NCBI RefSeq assembly: GCF_003946395.1
Contig: NZ_RHNZ01000015.1
Location: 1-64,000, forward strand
DNA from: Levilactobacillus fuyuanensis
Lineage (GTDB): Bacteria > Bacillota > Bacilli > Lactobacillales > Lactobacillaceae
Length of the DNA stretch: 64,000 nt
Direction of reading: 5' to 3'
Part shown: one piece after another, positions 9,518 to 17,653 of the stretch
Position numbering within the stretch: the stretch's first letter is position 1
Layout of the letters: each line of letters begins with the position of its first letter
Translations under genes and position numbers: made by a program
Notes under the pieces: generated by a model
The model's input: the letters and a program-made list of their open reading frames with translations, nothing else
The model's database searches: none
What the model was told of the DNA's origin: nothing

Positions 9518-10248
9518 TGCTGATCTGCTCCACTATCATCAAATTTATAACCCACCCCCCAAACGGTTTGAATAATCTGGGGGCCAACCTTCTCAATCTT
9601 TTGCCGTAATTTCTTGATGTGCGCGTCCACAGTCCGTTCATCACCGTAGTACTCATAGTCCCAGACCAGCTGTAAGAGCTGTTCACGAGAGAATACTTGC
9701 CGGGGCTTCTGTGCCAAGGTCTTTAACAAGTCGAATTCCTTCGGCGTTAAATCGTGAATCTGCTGACCATTTAGGTAGGCTTCCCGCGTCTTGGTGTTGA
9801 GCTTGAAATTCTCCGTGACCACATCAAAGGATTCGGTATCGTCCAACGGTGCCGTCTCCACACCCTTGCTAATGGCGCCCAATCCAGCTCGTCGGTGGAG
9901 CGCCTTGATCCGGGCAATTAAGGTGATGGGGCTGAATGGCTTGGTAACGTAATCGTCCGCGCCCATTTCCAATCCCAGAACCTGATCACTCTCGGAATCT
10001 CGGGCCGTCAACATGATGATTGGTACGGTTGGCGATAATTTACGAATCTCGGCACTCACCTGCATCCCGTCCAGTCCGGGCAGGTTCAGGTCAAGCGTAA
10101 CCATATCCCAATCGTTGGGTGCGGCCTTAAACATTTCAACGGCTTCATTACCATCATAAGCAAATTCGGCGTCCCACTGCTCCTTCTTAAAGAACATGGA
10201 CATCATTTGTGATACTGAGTGGTTGTCTTCAATCATTAATAACTTCAT
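9514..10248 (-). CDS. OmpR-family response regulator
   Basis: 244 residues: a receiver domain with phospho-acceptor Asp53 (TLDLNLPG), Thr near 83 (MLTARD) and Lys near 105 (DYVTKPFSP), then an OmpR/PhoB winged-helix domain ending TVWGVGYKF. It is the partner of the kinase that follows. An in-frame extension 14 codons upstream is open, but the ATG at 10248 has GGAGGTAGCA ahead of it and gives the canonical MKLLMIEDN start. The leader contains a terminator-like hairpin with a competing alternative fold, so expression may be attenuated. Confidence 0.95.
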   Translation of the reverse strand: MKLLMIEDNHSVSQMMSMFFKKEQWDAEFAYDGNEAVEMFKAAPNDWDMVTLDLNLPGLDGMQVSAEIRKLSPTVPIIMLTARDSESDQVLGLEMGADDYVTKPFSPITLIARIKALHRRAGLGAISKGVETAPLDDTESFDVVTENFKLNTKTREAYLNGQQIHDLTPKEFDLLKTLAQKPRQVFSREQLLQLVWDYEYYGDERTVDAHIKKLRQKIEKVGPQIIQTVWGVGYKFDDSGADQQ

Positions 10249-10288
10249 TGCTACCTCCAAAGGTCGGGCTACTATATTCGGAGCCGGC

Positions 10289-10328
10289 AAAAAGGTTAGG
10301 AGTCATAGTGTCCTAAACCTACTAGGTT
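10289..10328 (-). terminator. possible attenuator in the response-regulator leader
   Basis: On the minus strand GGTTTAGGA (10319-10311) pairs with TCCTAACC (10301-10294) and is followed by TTTTTG, a terminator shape lying about 40 bases before the start codon. The preceding AACCT/AGGTT hairpin (10328-10316) uses the same GGTT, so only one can form. A TATAAT lies at 10416-10411 upstream. Confidence 0.5.
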
Positions 10329-10495
10329 AACCAGAAGCTTCCATGATAGAACGATGAAGTTTCTGTAACTTTTACCGGCGAGCCTGAGCCGCCTGGTTCC
10401 TTAACTATCTATTATACTATACTAAATATGGGTTTTTTCCCCTTTAATAGAAGCTAGACAGAATTCCCTTGCTTTCAAACAAGGGATGAATGCCG

Positions 10496-10915
10496 TTATC
10501 TCTTTCGTTGACTGGCAATGTAGTTTTCTACAGTTTTCTTGCTCATATCACCAAGGGTACTCATGAAGTAACTTGGAGACCAGAGATGACCACCCCAGAA
10601 ATTCTGAGCCTTTATTTCTGGATGTAATTCAAAGAATAAACGAGCCGAACCGCCCTTGAAGGCTTTGACAACATTGGTTGGGGCATACTTGGGTTTAAAG
10701 CTTAGTAGTAAGTGGATATGGTCCGGCATTACTTCCATTTGCTCAATGGTCACTTCGTTCAGTCGGGCTATTTTCGTTAGAATGTTGGTCATTTCAGCGA
10801 CTAACTGTGGCGTTGTAAATGCTTCATGCCGGTATTTGGTGACCCAGACCAAGTGAAAATGAAAGTTGTAAACATAACCTCGTTCGTGAATTGCTCCGCT
10901 AGTGTCTTTACTCAT
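10496..10915 (-). CDS. tnpA: IS200/IS605 family transposase TnpA
   Basis: 139 residues, full length for the HUH/Y1 single-strand transposase. The metal-binding HUH motif reads DHIHLLL (about 64-70) and the catalytic tyrosine lies in VENYIASQ near residue 132. The start ATG follows GGAGGTATCAT. With end hairpins still present, the copy may be mobile. It is divergent from the tnpB remnant, as in IS605-type elements. Confidence 0.95.
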   Translation of the reverse strand: MSKDTSGAIHERGYVYNFHFHLVWVTKYRHEAFTTPQLVAEMTNILTKIARLNEVTIEQMEVMPDHIHLLLSFKPKYAPTNVVKAFKGGSARLFFELHPEIKAQNFWGGHLWSPSYFMSTLGDMSKKTVENYIASQRKR

Positions 10916-11032
10916 ATGATACCTCCATAAATATTATTATAAGACGTTTTTTTATGAATACATTATACTCATATGGTATGCTCCTATCAAGCAAAAGGAG
11001 GTGGCAACTTATGGCGATGAGTATTTCGGACG

Positions 11033-11167
11033 TTGGCTGATTGCAAGTGGGCGTGTCCTAGTTGTGGCACGTTCCATGTACGTGATCACAACGCAGCTAA
11101 AAATATTTTAGCAAAAGGTTTAGCAACACTACAAGAAATGAGTCCGTCTGGCAACCTGCGGACTTAA
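11033..11167 (+). pseudogene. tnpB: TnpB remnant, C-terminal zinc-ribbon end only
   Basis: Forty-four codons keep the diagnostic TnpB tail: a CPSCG half of the zinc ribbon, then [12 protein letters not shown] with the last RuvC aspartate, and a stop TAA at 11165-11167. A ribosome site AAAGGAGG and ATG at 11011 survive just upstream but are followed by only nine codons and a TGA in another frame, so nearly all of the roughly 400-residue nuclease is deleted. It cannot be an active RNA-guided nuclease. Sequence downstream (11168-11250) may keep part of the guide-RNA end. Confidence 0.85.
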
Positions 11168-11303
11168 AAGGCTTTGGTAATTAGCGGATAAGTCCTATTC
11201 ATAGGCTAGTGTTATATCTATCACCATGCCGTGGGGTGCGGTTCTCACAAGCGTCTGTTTTTAAACGGACGTGGTTGACTTAGGTCTCACTGGTCAAAAT
11301 TGT

Positions 11304-11331
11304 TTGCACACGGCTGGAGGTATGTTAAACT
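11304..11331 (+). promoter_or_regulatory. candidate ssrA promoter
   Basis: TTGCAC, 16 bases, TAAACT, which would start a precursor just upstream of the mature 5' end at 11350. Confidence 0.5.
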
Positions 11332-11349
11332 AGATGAGTATCAATTTAT

Positions 11350-11717
11350 GGGGGCGTTCTGGATTCGACTGGTATAGGTTGAAGCTTGACTGCGCGTCGT
11401 AGCGGCATCTACGTTAAAAGGTCCAGTTTATTATAACTGCAAAAAATAATAACAATTCTTACGCTTTAGCTGCTTAATAGGCGCTTAACGTAGATCCTCC
11501 TAGGCTTGTCCGTGGTCTAGATCTGGGTCCTAAATTTAACGGACTTACGCTAACGACTCCCACCTGAAGTACGTTAGAAGAGAAAAATCAGGTTAGCTGT
11601 TCATGTTGGCCCTGACAGGCGGCAAGTTGTTCAGCGAAACTTTAAGTAGTCTGCCTATGCGTGTAGACGTTAAGTTGGCAATATGCTAGGACGCGGGTTC
11701 GATCCCCGCCGCCTCCA
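11350..11717 (+). ncRNA. ssrA: transfer-messenger RNA (tmRNA)
   Basis: The 5' end GGGGGCGTTCTGGATTCGAC and the 3' end GGGTTCGATCCCCGCCGCCTCCA form the tRNA-like domain with encoded CCA. The resume codon GCA at 11439 opens a tag frame reading AKNNNNSYALAA, with TAA at 11475-11477. tmRNA with SmpB rescues stalled ribosomes and marks the nascent peptide for degradation; the ALAA end is the protease signal. About 368 nt, standard one-piece form. The tag matches the type found in lactobacilli. Confidence 0.98.
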
Positions 11718-11723
11718 TCGATT

Positions 11724-11760
11724 AACCCGTTAGTTACGCGACTAACGGGTTTTTATTTTG
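11724..11760 (+). terminator. ssrA terminator
   Basis: AACCCGTTAGT and ACTAACGGGTT form an 11-bp stem with a 6-base loop, followed by TTTTATTTTG. Confidence 0.9.
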
Positions 11761-11992
11761 TCTAAAAATCTAGGTGGCTAACTTGATTATAGAATTCACC
11801 GTTAAATTTCTTCTATTGTTAATAGCCAGATTCTCTCATTCAATTATCCTTAAAATCATTCACCGCGTCTGACATCTAACGTCACCAAACCGTCTTAATC
11901 CGTCATTTGACTGATACCGCCCCGCAATTTTTGTTCGCTATACTAAATTCTGTAGTCAGGTAATTCGCTACAAAATACTTAGAAGATTGCGA

Positions 11993-12625
11993 GTGACATC
12001 TATCAAAACAACCACAACCAAAGTTCTAGTAAGTACCTTGGGCGCAACCGCCCTGCTCTTCGCCGGCACAACTACGGCGTCCGCCCACATGACCACGGAT
12101 ACGGGGAGTCAGACACCCCAGACGACGCAGGTCAGCGGTCAACACGCAATTCAAACAACATCAACAACCGCAACTGGAACGGTAACCGCCCAGAATACCA
12201 GCTACCAACATACCGCTACTAACAATTCTGCAACTACGACGGCCACAGCAGCTAATACCTCTACGACCACCACAACGAGTGCCAGCGGTGCCGTTGCTAA
12301 GGCCCTCGCCGTAGCGAATAGCGGCGTCCCTTACGTTTACGGTGGCAGTTCACTCTCCGGCTTCGACTGCTCCGGCCTGGTGCAATACGCCTTCGGTCTG
12401 AGCGCCCGGACCACCACCCAGCAAACGACCCTGGGAACCCACCACTACGACGTGGCCAACGCGCCTGCTGGTGCTATCCTCTTCTGGGGATCCGACAGCG
12501 CCCCCTACCACGACGGAATTTCTCTTGGAAACGGCCAATACGTTGCCGCCCAGAATGAAAACGATGGTATCGGCGTCTTCAGTCAAACTTACTGGCCAGC
12601 TAGCTACTACATCGTGGTTAACTAG
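11993..12625 (+). CDS. secreted NlpC/P60 peptidoglycan endopeptidase
   Basis: About 210 residues. A signal peptide with hydrophobic core TKVLVSTLGATALLFAG ends near ASA. A Thr/Ser/Gln-rich linker of about 65 residues follows, then an NlpC/P60 domain with catalytic Cys in FDCSGLVQ (about 126) and the His region YHDGISLG. Such enzymes cut cell-wall stem peptides. The start is uncertain: GTG at 11993, 7 bases after AGAAG, is preferred over the TTG at 11987. The region 11761-11986 shows no other gene. The low-complexity linker, without LysM or SH3 domains, suggests loose wall association. Confidence 0.88.
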   Translation: MTSIKTTTTKVLVSTLGATALLFAGTTTASAHMTTDTGSQTPQTTQVSGQHAIQTTSTTATGTVTAQNTSYQHTATNNSATTTATAANTSTTTTTSASGAVAKALAVANSGVPYVYGGSSLSGFDCSGLVQYAFGLSARTTTQQTTLGTHHYDVANAPAGAILFWGSDSAPYHDGISLGNGQYVAAQNENDGIGVFSQTYWPASYYIVVN

Positions 12626-12648
12626 CCACTACTCCTGAGTCAACCTAA

Positions 12649-12707
12649 AACTAGCCTTATCAGCAGTCACCATTTCACCGATGACCCTGATAAGGCTAGT
12701 TTTTTTG
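12649..12707. terminator. terminator between convergent genes
   Basis: AACTAGCCTTATCAG (12649-12663) pairs perfectly with CTGATAAGGCTAGTT (12687-12701), followed by T on the plus strand. Confidence 0.85.
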
Positions 12708-12745
12708 AAATCAACCGATTCTCTCTGCAACCGATTTATTGAAAG

Positions 12746-14113
12746 TTATTTTTCACCAAAATTCTGTAAGACCCGTGCCGTGTAGCGAGCAGCCTGAACA
12801 TAATCACTCACCCGAACATTTTCGTTAGGCGCGTGGGCCCCGGAACCGGCCCAAGTTGATCCGACGTCAATGATTGGCACACCCACCGCTTCAAAGAACG
12901 GTGCTTGGGGACCACTACCACCGGCATTAGGCACCAGCTTAACCGCATCCCCATAGACTTCATGGGCGGTAGCGACCGCCGTCTGCACGAAACTATCCGT
13001 CAGATCCGACCGGAAAGCCGGCTCCCCTTGATTGTAGGAGACATGAAGGTCGCTAAACCCATTCTTGTCCAACTGTTGCTGGACGAGCTCTGAAATGTGA
13101 CGCGGATCTTGGCCAGGAACCAACCGGCAGTCTAACTGGGCCCGGGCTTCCTTAGGCAAGACCGTCTTCAAGCCATTACCCTCATACCCACCGGAAATCC
13201 CGTTGATCGTAATCGTCGGTCGGTTAATTAAGGCCTCGGCTGGCTTATCCGACAGCAGTGGCAGTTTCAAGCCGAAGTTCTTACGCGTTGCTTCTTCATT
13301 AAAGGGTAATTGATCGACGGCCGCTTGTTCGGTTGGTGTTAAGGGTTTCACGCCATCGGTAAAACCATCCACCAAGACTTCACCCCTAGGACCGCGCAAT
13401 GTTGACAGGCCCTGAACTAACCGCCATACCGCATTATCCACGAAGGCGGCCAGTGAAGAATGCAGGTCACTCTCTGCTGACTTTGCGGTCACGTTGAAGC
13501 TGGCCGTGCCCTTGACCCCACAAGTCACCTGGAAATTCTCGTCGGCATCCTTACCGCCTGTTTCCCAAATAATCGCGTCGGCAGCCAAAGCAGCACCATG
13601 TTTCTTCGTCATGGGTTCAATGTGGGGACTTCCCACTTCTTCTTCCCCTTCGAGAATGAATTTTAAGTTACAAGGCAGTCCACCCGTTGCTTGTAACGCC
13701 TTAACTGCGGACAAGCGAAGCATAAACTCCCCCTTGTCATCGGAAACACCGCGAGCCACGTACTGACCGTTCTTTTCCGTTAACTGGAAGGGTTCGCTGT
13801 CCCACTCATCCAGTGGTTCGGCCGGCTGGACATCATAGTGGTTGTAGAACAACAGGGTTTTATCGGGATTCCCGTTTGGCCCTGCTGGTAGGGTCGCAAA
13901 TACGAAAGGATTACTACCCGGAATGTCCCGCCAGACCTCTACCTCGGCACCTAATTCTTGAAGGGATTGTTCAATTACACTAACCGTTTCCTCAATTCCG
14001 AGGTGCTTGGCAGCAACCGTTTCAATACTTAAATACTTGGCTAACCGGGGACGATCGGCTTCTAAGGCCTGATCGATGGCGGTTTGCAATGCGTCGGTAG
14101 TTTTCTCTGACAT
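12746..14113 (-). CDS. M20-family metallopeptidase (CNDP-like dipeptidase)
   Basis: 455 residues. It belongs to peptidase family M20 with two zinc ions: HYDVQP (His and Asp ligands), GVSDDKGE (bridging Asp), EGEEEVGSP (catalytic Glu and ligand Glu), and a late His in SGAHAPNE. A lid/dimerisation domain is inserted in the middle (about 185-360). Such cytosolic enzymes cleave dipeptides taken up by the cell. The second ATG (14113) is 9 bases from GGAG and is preferred to the ATG at 14119, only 3 bases away. The motifs resemble carnosine-type dipeptidases more than PepV, so I give no symbol. Confidence 0.9.
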   Translation of the reverse strand: MSEKTTDALQTAIDQALEADRPRLAKYLSIETVAAKHLGIEETVSVIEQSLQELGAEVEVWRDIPGSNPFVFATLPAGPNGNPDKTLLFYNHYDVQPAEPLDEWDSEPFQLTEKNGQYVARGVSDDKGEFMLRLSAVKALQATGGLPCNLKFILEGEEEVGSPHIEPMTKKHGAALAADAIIWETGGKDADENFQVTCGVKGTASFNVTAKSAESDLHSSLAAFVDNAVWRLVQGLSTLRGPRGEVLVDGFTDGVKPLTPTEQAAVDQLPFNEEATRKNFGLKLPLLSDKPAEALINRPTITINGISGGYEGNGLKTVLPKEARAQLDCRLVPGQDPRHISELVQQQLDKNGFSDLHVSYNQGEPAFRSDLTDSFVQTAVATAHEVYGDAVKLVPNAGGSGPQAPFFEAVGVPIIDVGSTWAGSGAHAPNENVRVSDYVQAARYTARVLQNFGEK

Positions 14114-14202
14114 AGACATTCGCTCCTTAAATTTTCACGAGCAACTCACTTGGCGGGAACTAGTGATTAACACTGTTGCTCGATTGCCTTTAACATTAAG
14201 CT

Positions 14203-14236
14203 TTGATGAGAAAAATGTCAAGATTATTCTCATCAA
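14203..14236 (-). terminator. stem-loop after the anti-sigma gene
   Basis: TTGATGAGAA (14203-14212) pairs perfectly with TTCTCATCAA (14227-14236), 4 bases past the anti-sigma stop. It lacks a T-run, so termination is uncertain. Confidence 0.35.
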
Positions 14237-14240
14237 GTTG

Positions 14241-15173
14241 TCATTTAATGACTGAGCGTTGTCTGAAGAACCCGGCGGAACTGGCATAGATCCAGTTTGC
14301 CTTAGTTAGCGACTGAAAGTCCTCACTGTTTCCAGTCACGATGACACCGGCAAACTTGGCTTGATTCCCTTTAGGATAGCGTTTAGCATATTGGCCGGCA
14401 TACTTATAAATATTAAAACCATCATATGACATCCCTGAAGCGGTCTGACCAGTCTTCACTAACCCCAGATAAAATCCGCGATAGTTATCCTGACTCAGCC
14501 GTTCCGGATGCGCTAAATTTTTAACATTATAGCCGAGTAGGTTATTATCCATCGAGGTTGGATCTGCGGTGCCGCTCACCCCAATCCAGTACCATTGCGG
14601 ATGGATCTTTGCCGGCAACTTGGCTCGGACCTGCTGATACGTCAGCGGTTGTTTGAACGTTAAGGCCATCTCGGCCACTGCTCCCTTAGTCGCGGCCACC
14701 TTCCGCAAATCATGCGTGGCCTTCAAGTTGGGCCTGTTTGCTCGCGCATTGAAAAACATGGGAATCTTCTGTTCCGTTACGCGATCGTATAGAGCGGTCA
14801 TGCTCTGGTCCGTCGCATTACTCAGGGCATCCCCACCGCCACTAGTTAACCAAGAGTAATTCTGAATGACTGATGACCAAGGAACGCGATACCCCTCAAT
14901 ATCCTTGTAGCGATGACTAATAACCTGTCCGCCCATCACAGAAGTATTTCCTAGATACTGGTCGCTAACTTCGATATTAGGCGCCATCAGGTCGTTATCC
15001 ATTTCCATGGTTAGCATAATCTCGTTTGATACCTTCGCCGCCCGCATCTGCGTCAACTTGTACGCCACTGGTATTGTCGCTAGGATCACCAGAATGGCAA
15101 TCACTACTGTAATGCCCCACCGCCGAATCTTCACCCAAAGTGCTAAGCGTCGAAATTTTTTACTTTCGTCCAT
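14241..15173 (-). CDS. membrane anti-sigma factor (Sigma_reg N/C type)
   Basis: 310 residues. A short cytosolic basic head (about 1-17), one membrane helix (about 18-40), and a large extracellular domain resembling the Sigma_reg_N and Sigma_reg_C domains of Bacillus/Lactobacillus anti-sigma factors. The start lies inside the end of the sigma gene (14-base overlap), so the pair is translationally coupled. Its expected role is to hold the ECF sigma factor at the membrane until an envelope signal releases it. No protease-site motif could be identified. Confidence 0.85.
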   Translation of the reverse strand: MDESKKFRRLALWVKIRRWGITVVIAILVILATIPVAYKLTQMRAAKVSNEIMLTMEMDNDLMAPNIEVSDQYLGNTSVMGGQVISHRYKDIEGYRVPWSSVIQNYSWLTSGGGDALSNATDQSMTALYDRVTEQKIPMFFNARANRPNLKATHDLRKVAATKGAVAEMALTFKQPLTYQQVRAKLPAKIHPQWYWIGVSGTADPTSMDNNLLGYNVKNLAHPERLSQDNYRGFYLGLVKTGQTASGMSYDGFNIYKYAGQYAKRYPKGNQAKFAGVIVTGNSEDFQSLTKANWIYASSAGFFRQRSVIK

Positions 15174-15645
15174 GACTACCCCTCCGTAAAATCTTCTTTA
15201 ACTTTCGATGTACGCGATGCAACCGCATCTTGATTGCGGCCGGTCTAACTTTCAGGCACACCGCAACCTCCCGAATCGACAGCTCCTGATTGTACCGGAG
15301 CAGGAGTAGCTCCCGGTCATGCTCCGGTAGCGTATCTAAGGCGCTCAGCAGATCTTCATAAACTTCAGAATCCACCTGTTCCCGCTCGGGTCGTAAGTAT
15401 TGCGTCACCAGCTCCCGGTACCGCCGCTTCCGCCGATAATCGTCCAGGTAGGTCGACCACGCTACCCGATAAAGGTAGGGTCGCAGTTCATCGGGTGGCA
15501 GCACCAGTTCCATCTCCAAAACCTTGACGAAGACGTCTTGACAGATATCTTCGGCCACTTCCCGCTGGGCCCCGCGTCCCATCAAATAACGCTGTAACTC
15601 AACGGCTAACTGGGCTAATAGGTCCTCGTATTGCCGTAACTGCAT
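15160..15645 (-). CDS. ECF-type RNA polymerase sigma factor
   Basis: 161 residues, ECF-sized: a region 2 domain (about 5-75, with DICQDVFVKVLE) and a region 4 helix-turn-helix (about 100-155, with LSIREVAVCLKVRPAAIKM). No region 1 or 3. The ATG follows GGGGGAGGCGAACAGC. It directs transcription of an envelope-stress regulon, probably including its own operon. The upstream sequence (15646-15783) is A/T-rich but I could not fix an ECF promoter in it. Confidence 0.93.
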   Translation of the reverse strand: MQLRQYEDLLAQLAVELQRYLMGRGAQREVAEDICQDVFVKVLEMELVLPPDELRPYLYRVAWSTYLDDYRRKRRYRELVTQYLRPEREQVDSEVYEDLLSALDTLPEHDRELLLLRYNQELSIREVAVCLKVRPAAIKMRLHRVHRKLKKILRRGSHGRK

Positions 15646-15783
15646 GCTGTTCGCCTCCCCCTACACCTAAACAACGAATAACTCCCCAAAAAGGTAACGA
15701 TTATTTTCAAAAAGATCCGTCAGATAGCTGGAGTATACAGAATAGGATTCATTAAGGCGAGCTGATTGCCTAGCCAACGCAAA

Positions 15784-15821
15784 AACCGCAGACATCACGT
15801 CGAATTGTGATGTCTGCGGTT
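15784..15821 (-). terminator. distal terminator of the fumarase transcript
   Basis: AACCGCAGACATCAC pairs perfectly with GTGATGTCTGCGGTT and is followed on the minus strand by TTTTTG. It lies about 300 bases past the fumarase stop, beyond a cloverleaf repeat. Confidence 0.85.
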
Positions 15822-15915
15822 CCTTATTCACTATTAGATTACAGTTAATTTTTTACATATCCATGCAATTTTTTGAATAGTCAATCGACTATGCTTTAAG
15901 CCGACAACTTATCTT

Positions 15916-16098
15916 AGCCGGAGGAAGCCAAGATGTAGCCGGCCGTGACGATGACCTTAGCTGACGCTTTTGGTCAGGTTAGGTCATGGGACGAGCTTGG
16001 AGACGTCCGCATTTTGACGGCTTCAAGTCGAGGTAAAAGACCGCACTTCGGCTTTTACCGTTCCCCACAGCAGGCGGAATCCTGGCAGCCACAGGCGA
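15916..16098 (+). repeat. cloverleaf repeat, family B copy
   Basis: 183 bp between the fumarase stop and its terminator, antisense to that gene. P4 stem GGTAAAAG/CTTTTACC encloses ACCGC...GG. P3 reads CTTGGAGACGTC/GACGGCTTCAAG. P2 reads GACCTTAGCTGAC/GTCAGGTTAGGTC. It starts AGCCGGAGG and ends CAGGCGAC, followed by the shared CCCCACAGCAGGCGGAAT block inside. Confidence 0.85.
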
Positions 16099-16120
16099 CG
16101 GTCATCATCCATACAGAAGC

Positions 16121-17509
16121 TTAATCTGTTGACCGGTCACGGTTGGTCATGGCTAAGGGATTGACCCATTGATCGAACTGTTCCGCCGTCACCTGGCCTG
16201 ATTTCACCGCCGCCTCACGCAGCGTCGTCCCCTCGCGCTCAGCCGCCTGAGCGATTTCCGCACTGGCGTGATAGCCGATGTAGGGCGACAACGCCGTGAC
16301 GGTCATCAGTGAGTTATACACCAATTCCGCCATACGATCGGCATTGACCGTCATGCCGTGAATCAATTTATCTGCGAAACCAGTGACTGTTCCCGTCAGC
16401 AGGTCCGCCGATTCTAGGAAGGTTTCAATGATGACTGGCTTATAGACGTTCATTTCAAAATTCCCTTGTGAGGCTGCCACGGTTATCGTGACATCGTTTC
16501 CCATGACTCGGGTGGCCGCCATGGTCAAGGCCTCCGCTTGGGTGGGATTGACCTTCCCCGGCATAATCGAAGAACCGGGTTCGTTGGCCGGAATATTCAA
16601 TTCGTTGTATCCAGCCCGGGGACCGCTCGCCAGGAAACGCACGTCGTTGGCAATCTTCAGAAGATCACTTGCCAGCGTCTTCAGCCCGCCATGGACCACG
16701 TTGATACCGGAATGGGCCGCTAGTCCAAAGAACTTGTTTGATTTAGCGGTGAAGGGTTGATCGTAAGCCTTGCTCAGTTGGGTGGCGACCGCCGTGTCAA
16801 ACCCCGGGGCTGCATTCAGCCCCGTCCCCACGGCTGTGCCACCAATTGGCAACTCGAGTAGCGAATCATCCAGGGACTTGAGAAAGTCCCAGTCATGTTC
16901 CAGCATGCTGACCCACCCGCTGACTTCCTGGCCAAAAGTCAATGGTGTCGCGTCCTGCAGATGCGTCCGACCAATCTTAACAACGTTTTCATAGGCCGCT
17001 TCCTTGACCGCTAACTCATCGATCAGGTGTTGCACGGCTCCCTCCAGCTCCCGCACGGCCACCCGAGCCGTAATCGCCATTGCCGTTGGGAAAGTATCGT
17101 TGGAGCTTTGTCCATGGTTCACGTCATCGTTGGGTAACACCCCACTGGTTGGATCGTACTTAATCGTCTGGTGGGCAATCACCTCGTTGACATTCATATT
17201 GGTCTGCGTTCCGGACCCCGTCTGATAGACGTGGAGGGGAAAGTCGCGCTGCAGCTCATCATCGGACAATGCCAACAAATCCGTCGTCGCGCGAATAATC
17301 AGTTGGGCTTTCTCCTCTTGAATCTCACCCAGGTCGCGATTCGCCGTGGCAGCCGCCAGCTTGATTTGCAACAGGGCCCGAATCACCGGTAGCGGCATCA
17401 AAGGACCCGTGGTAAAGTTATGCCGACTTCGTTCGGTCTGTGCCCCCCATAAAGCCGACGCCGGGACCTGCACCGTCCCCAACGTATCTGCTTCTTCACG
17501 ATATTCCAT
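16121..17509 (-). CDS. fumC: fumarate hydratase, class II
   Basis: 462 residues, the usual length. It interconverts fumarate and malate in the cytosol. Motifs: catalytic His in GRTHLQDATPL (about 183), the mobile-loop signature GSSIMPGKVNP (312-322), and the substrate-binding SGSGTQTNMNVNE and SSNDTFPT segments. The ATG follows AGGAAGGTT. It is not in an operon; lactobacilli use it in incomplete reductive citrate/malate metabolism or in purine-derived fumarate disposal. The long 3' untranslated region carries a cloverleaf repeat. Confidence 0.97.
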   Translation of the reverse strand: MEYREEADTLGTVQVPASALWGAQTERSRHNFTTGPLMPLPVIRALLQIKLAAATANRDLGEIQEEKAQLIIRATTDLLALSDDELQRDFPLHVYQTGSGTQTNMNVNEVIAHQTIKYDPTSGVLPNDDVNHGQSSNDTFPTAMAITARVAVRELEGAVQHLIDELAVKEAAYENVVKIGRTHLQDATPLTFGQEVSGWVSMLEHDWDFLKSLDDSLLELPIGGTAVGTGLNAAPGFDTAVATQLSKAYDQPFTAKSNKFFGLAAHSGINVVHGGLKTLASDLLKIANDVRFLASGPRAGYNELNIPANEPGSSIMPGKVNPTQAEALTMAATRVMGNDVTITVAASQGNFEMNVYKPVIIETFLESADLLTGTVTGFADKLIHGMTVNADRMAELVYNSLMTVTALSPYIGYHASAEIAQAAEREGTTLREAAVKSGQVTAEQFDQWVNPLAMTNRDRSTD

Positions 17510-17593
17510 ATTAACCTTCCTCTCACGTTTTCAGTCGGTTACAGCATACCCAATTAGAAGGCCCGCCGTCAATCAATCCAGTCCCTGAGCACC

Positions 17594-17628
17594 AAAAAAG
17601 CCGGCCTCTCAGACCGACTGCTTGGCTT
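17594..17628 (-). terminator. terminator of the AP2-protein gene
   Basis: AAGCC (17598-17602) pairs with GGCTT (17624-17628), with an inner CAG/CTG, and six T follow on the minus strand. The stem is weak. Confidence 0.45.
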
Positions 17629-17653
17629 CTATGCTGACTGGTGGAATCGCTGT

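Larger units (their letters stand above)
10440..11285. mobile_element. IS200/IS605-type insertion sequence, tnpB-deleted
   Basis: About 0.85 kb with an intact Y1 transposase gene (minus) and a tnpB remnant on the opposite strand. Hairpins of the kind TnpA recognises lie at both ends: CCCTTG/CAAGGG (10466-10485) and CGTCTGTTT/AAACGGACG (11252-11271). These elements carry no terminal inverted repeats and move as single strands. Exact ends are estimated. The right end stops about 30 bases before the tmRNA promoter. Confidence 0.8.

Noticed and set aside
10249-10420. T-box leader before the response regulator
   Set aside because: No T-box (TGG-type) sequence or specifier stem was found; only a simple attenuator-like hairpin pair.
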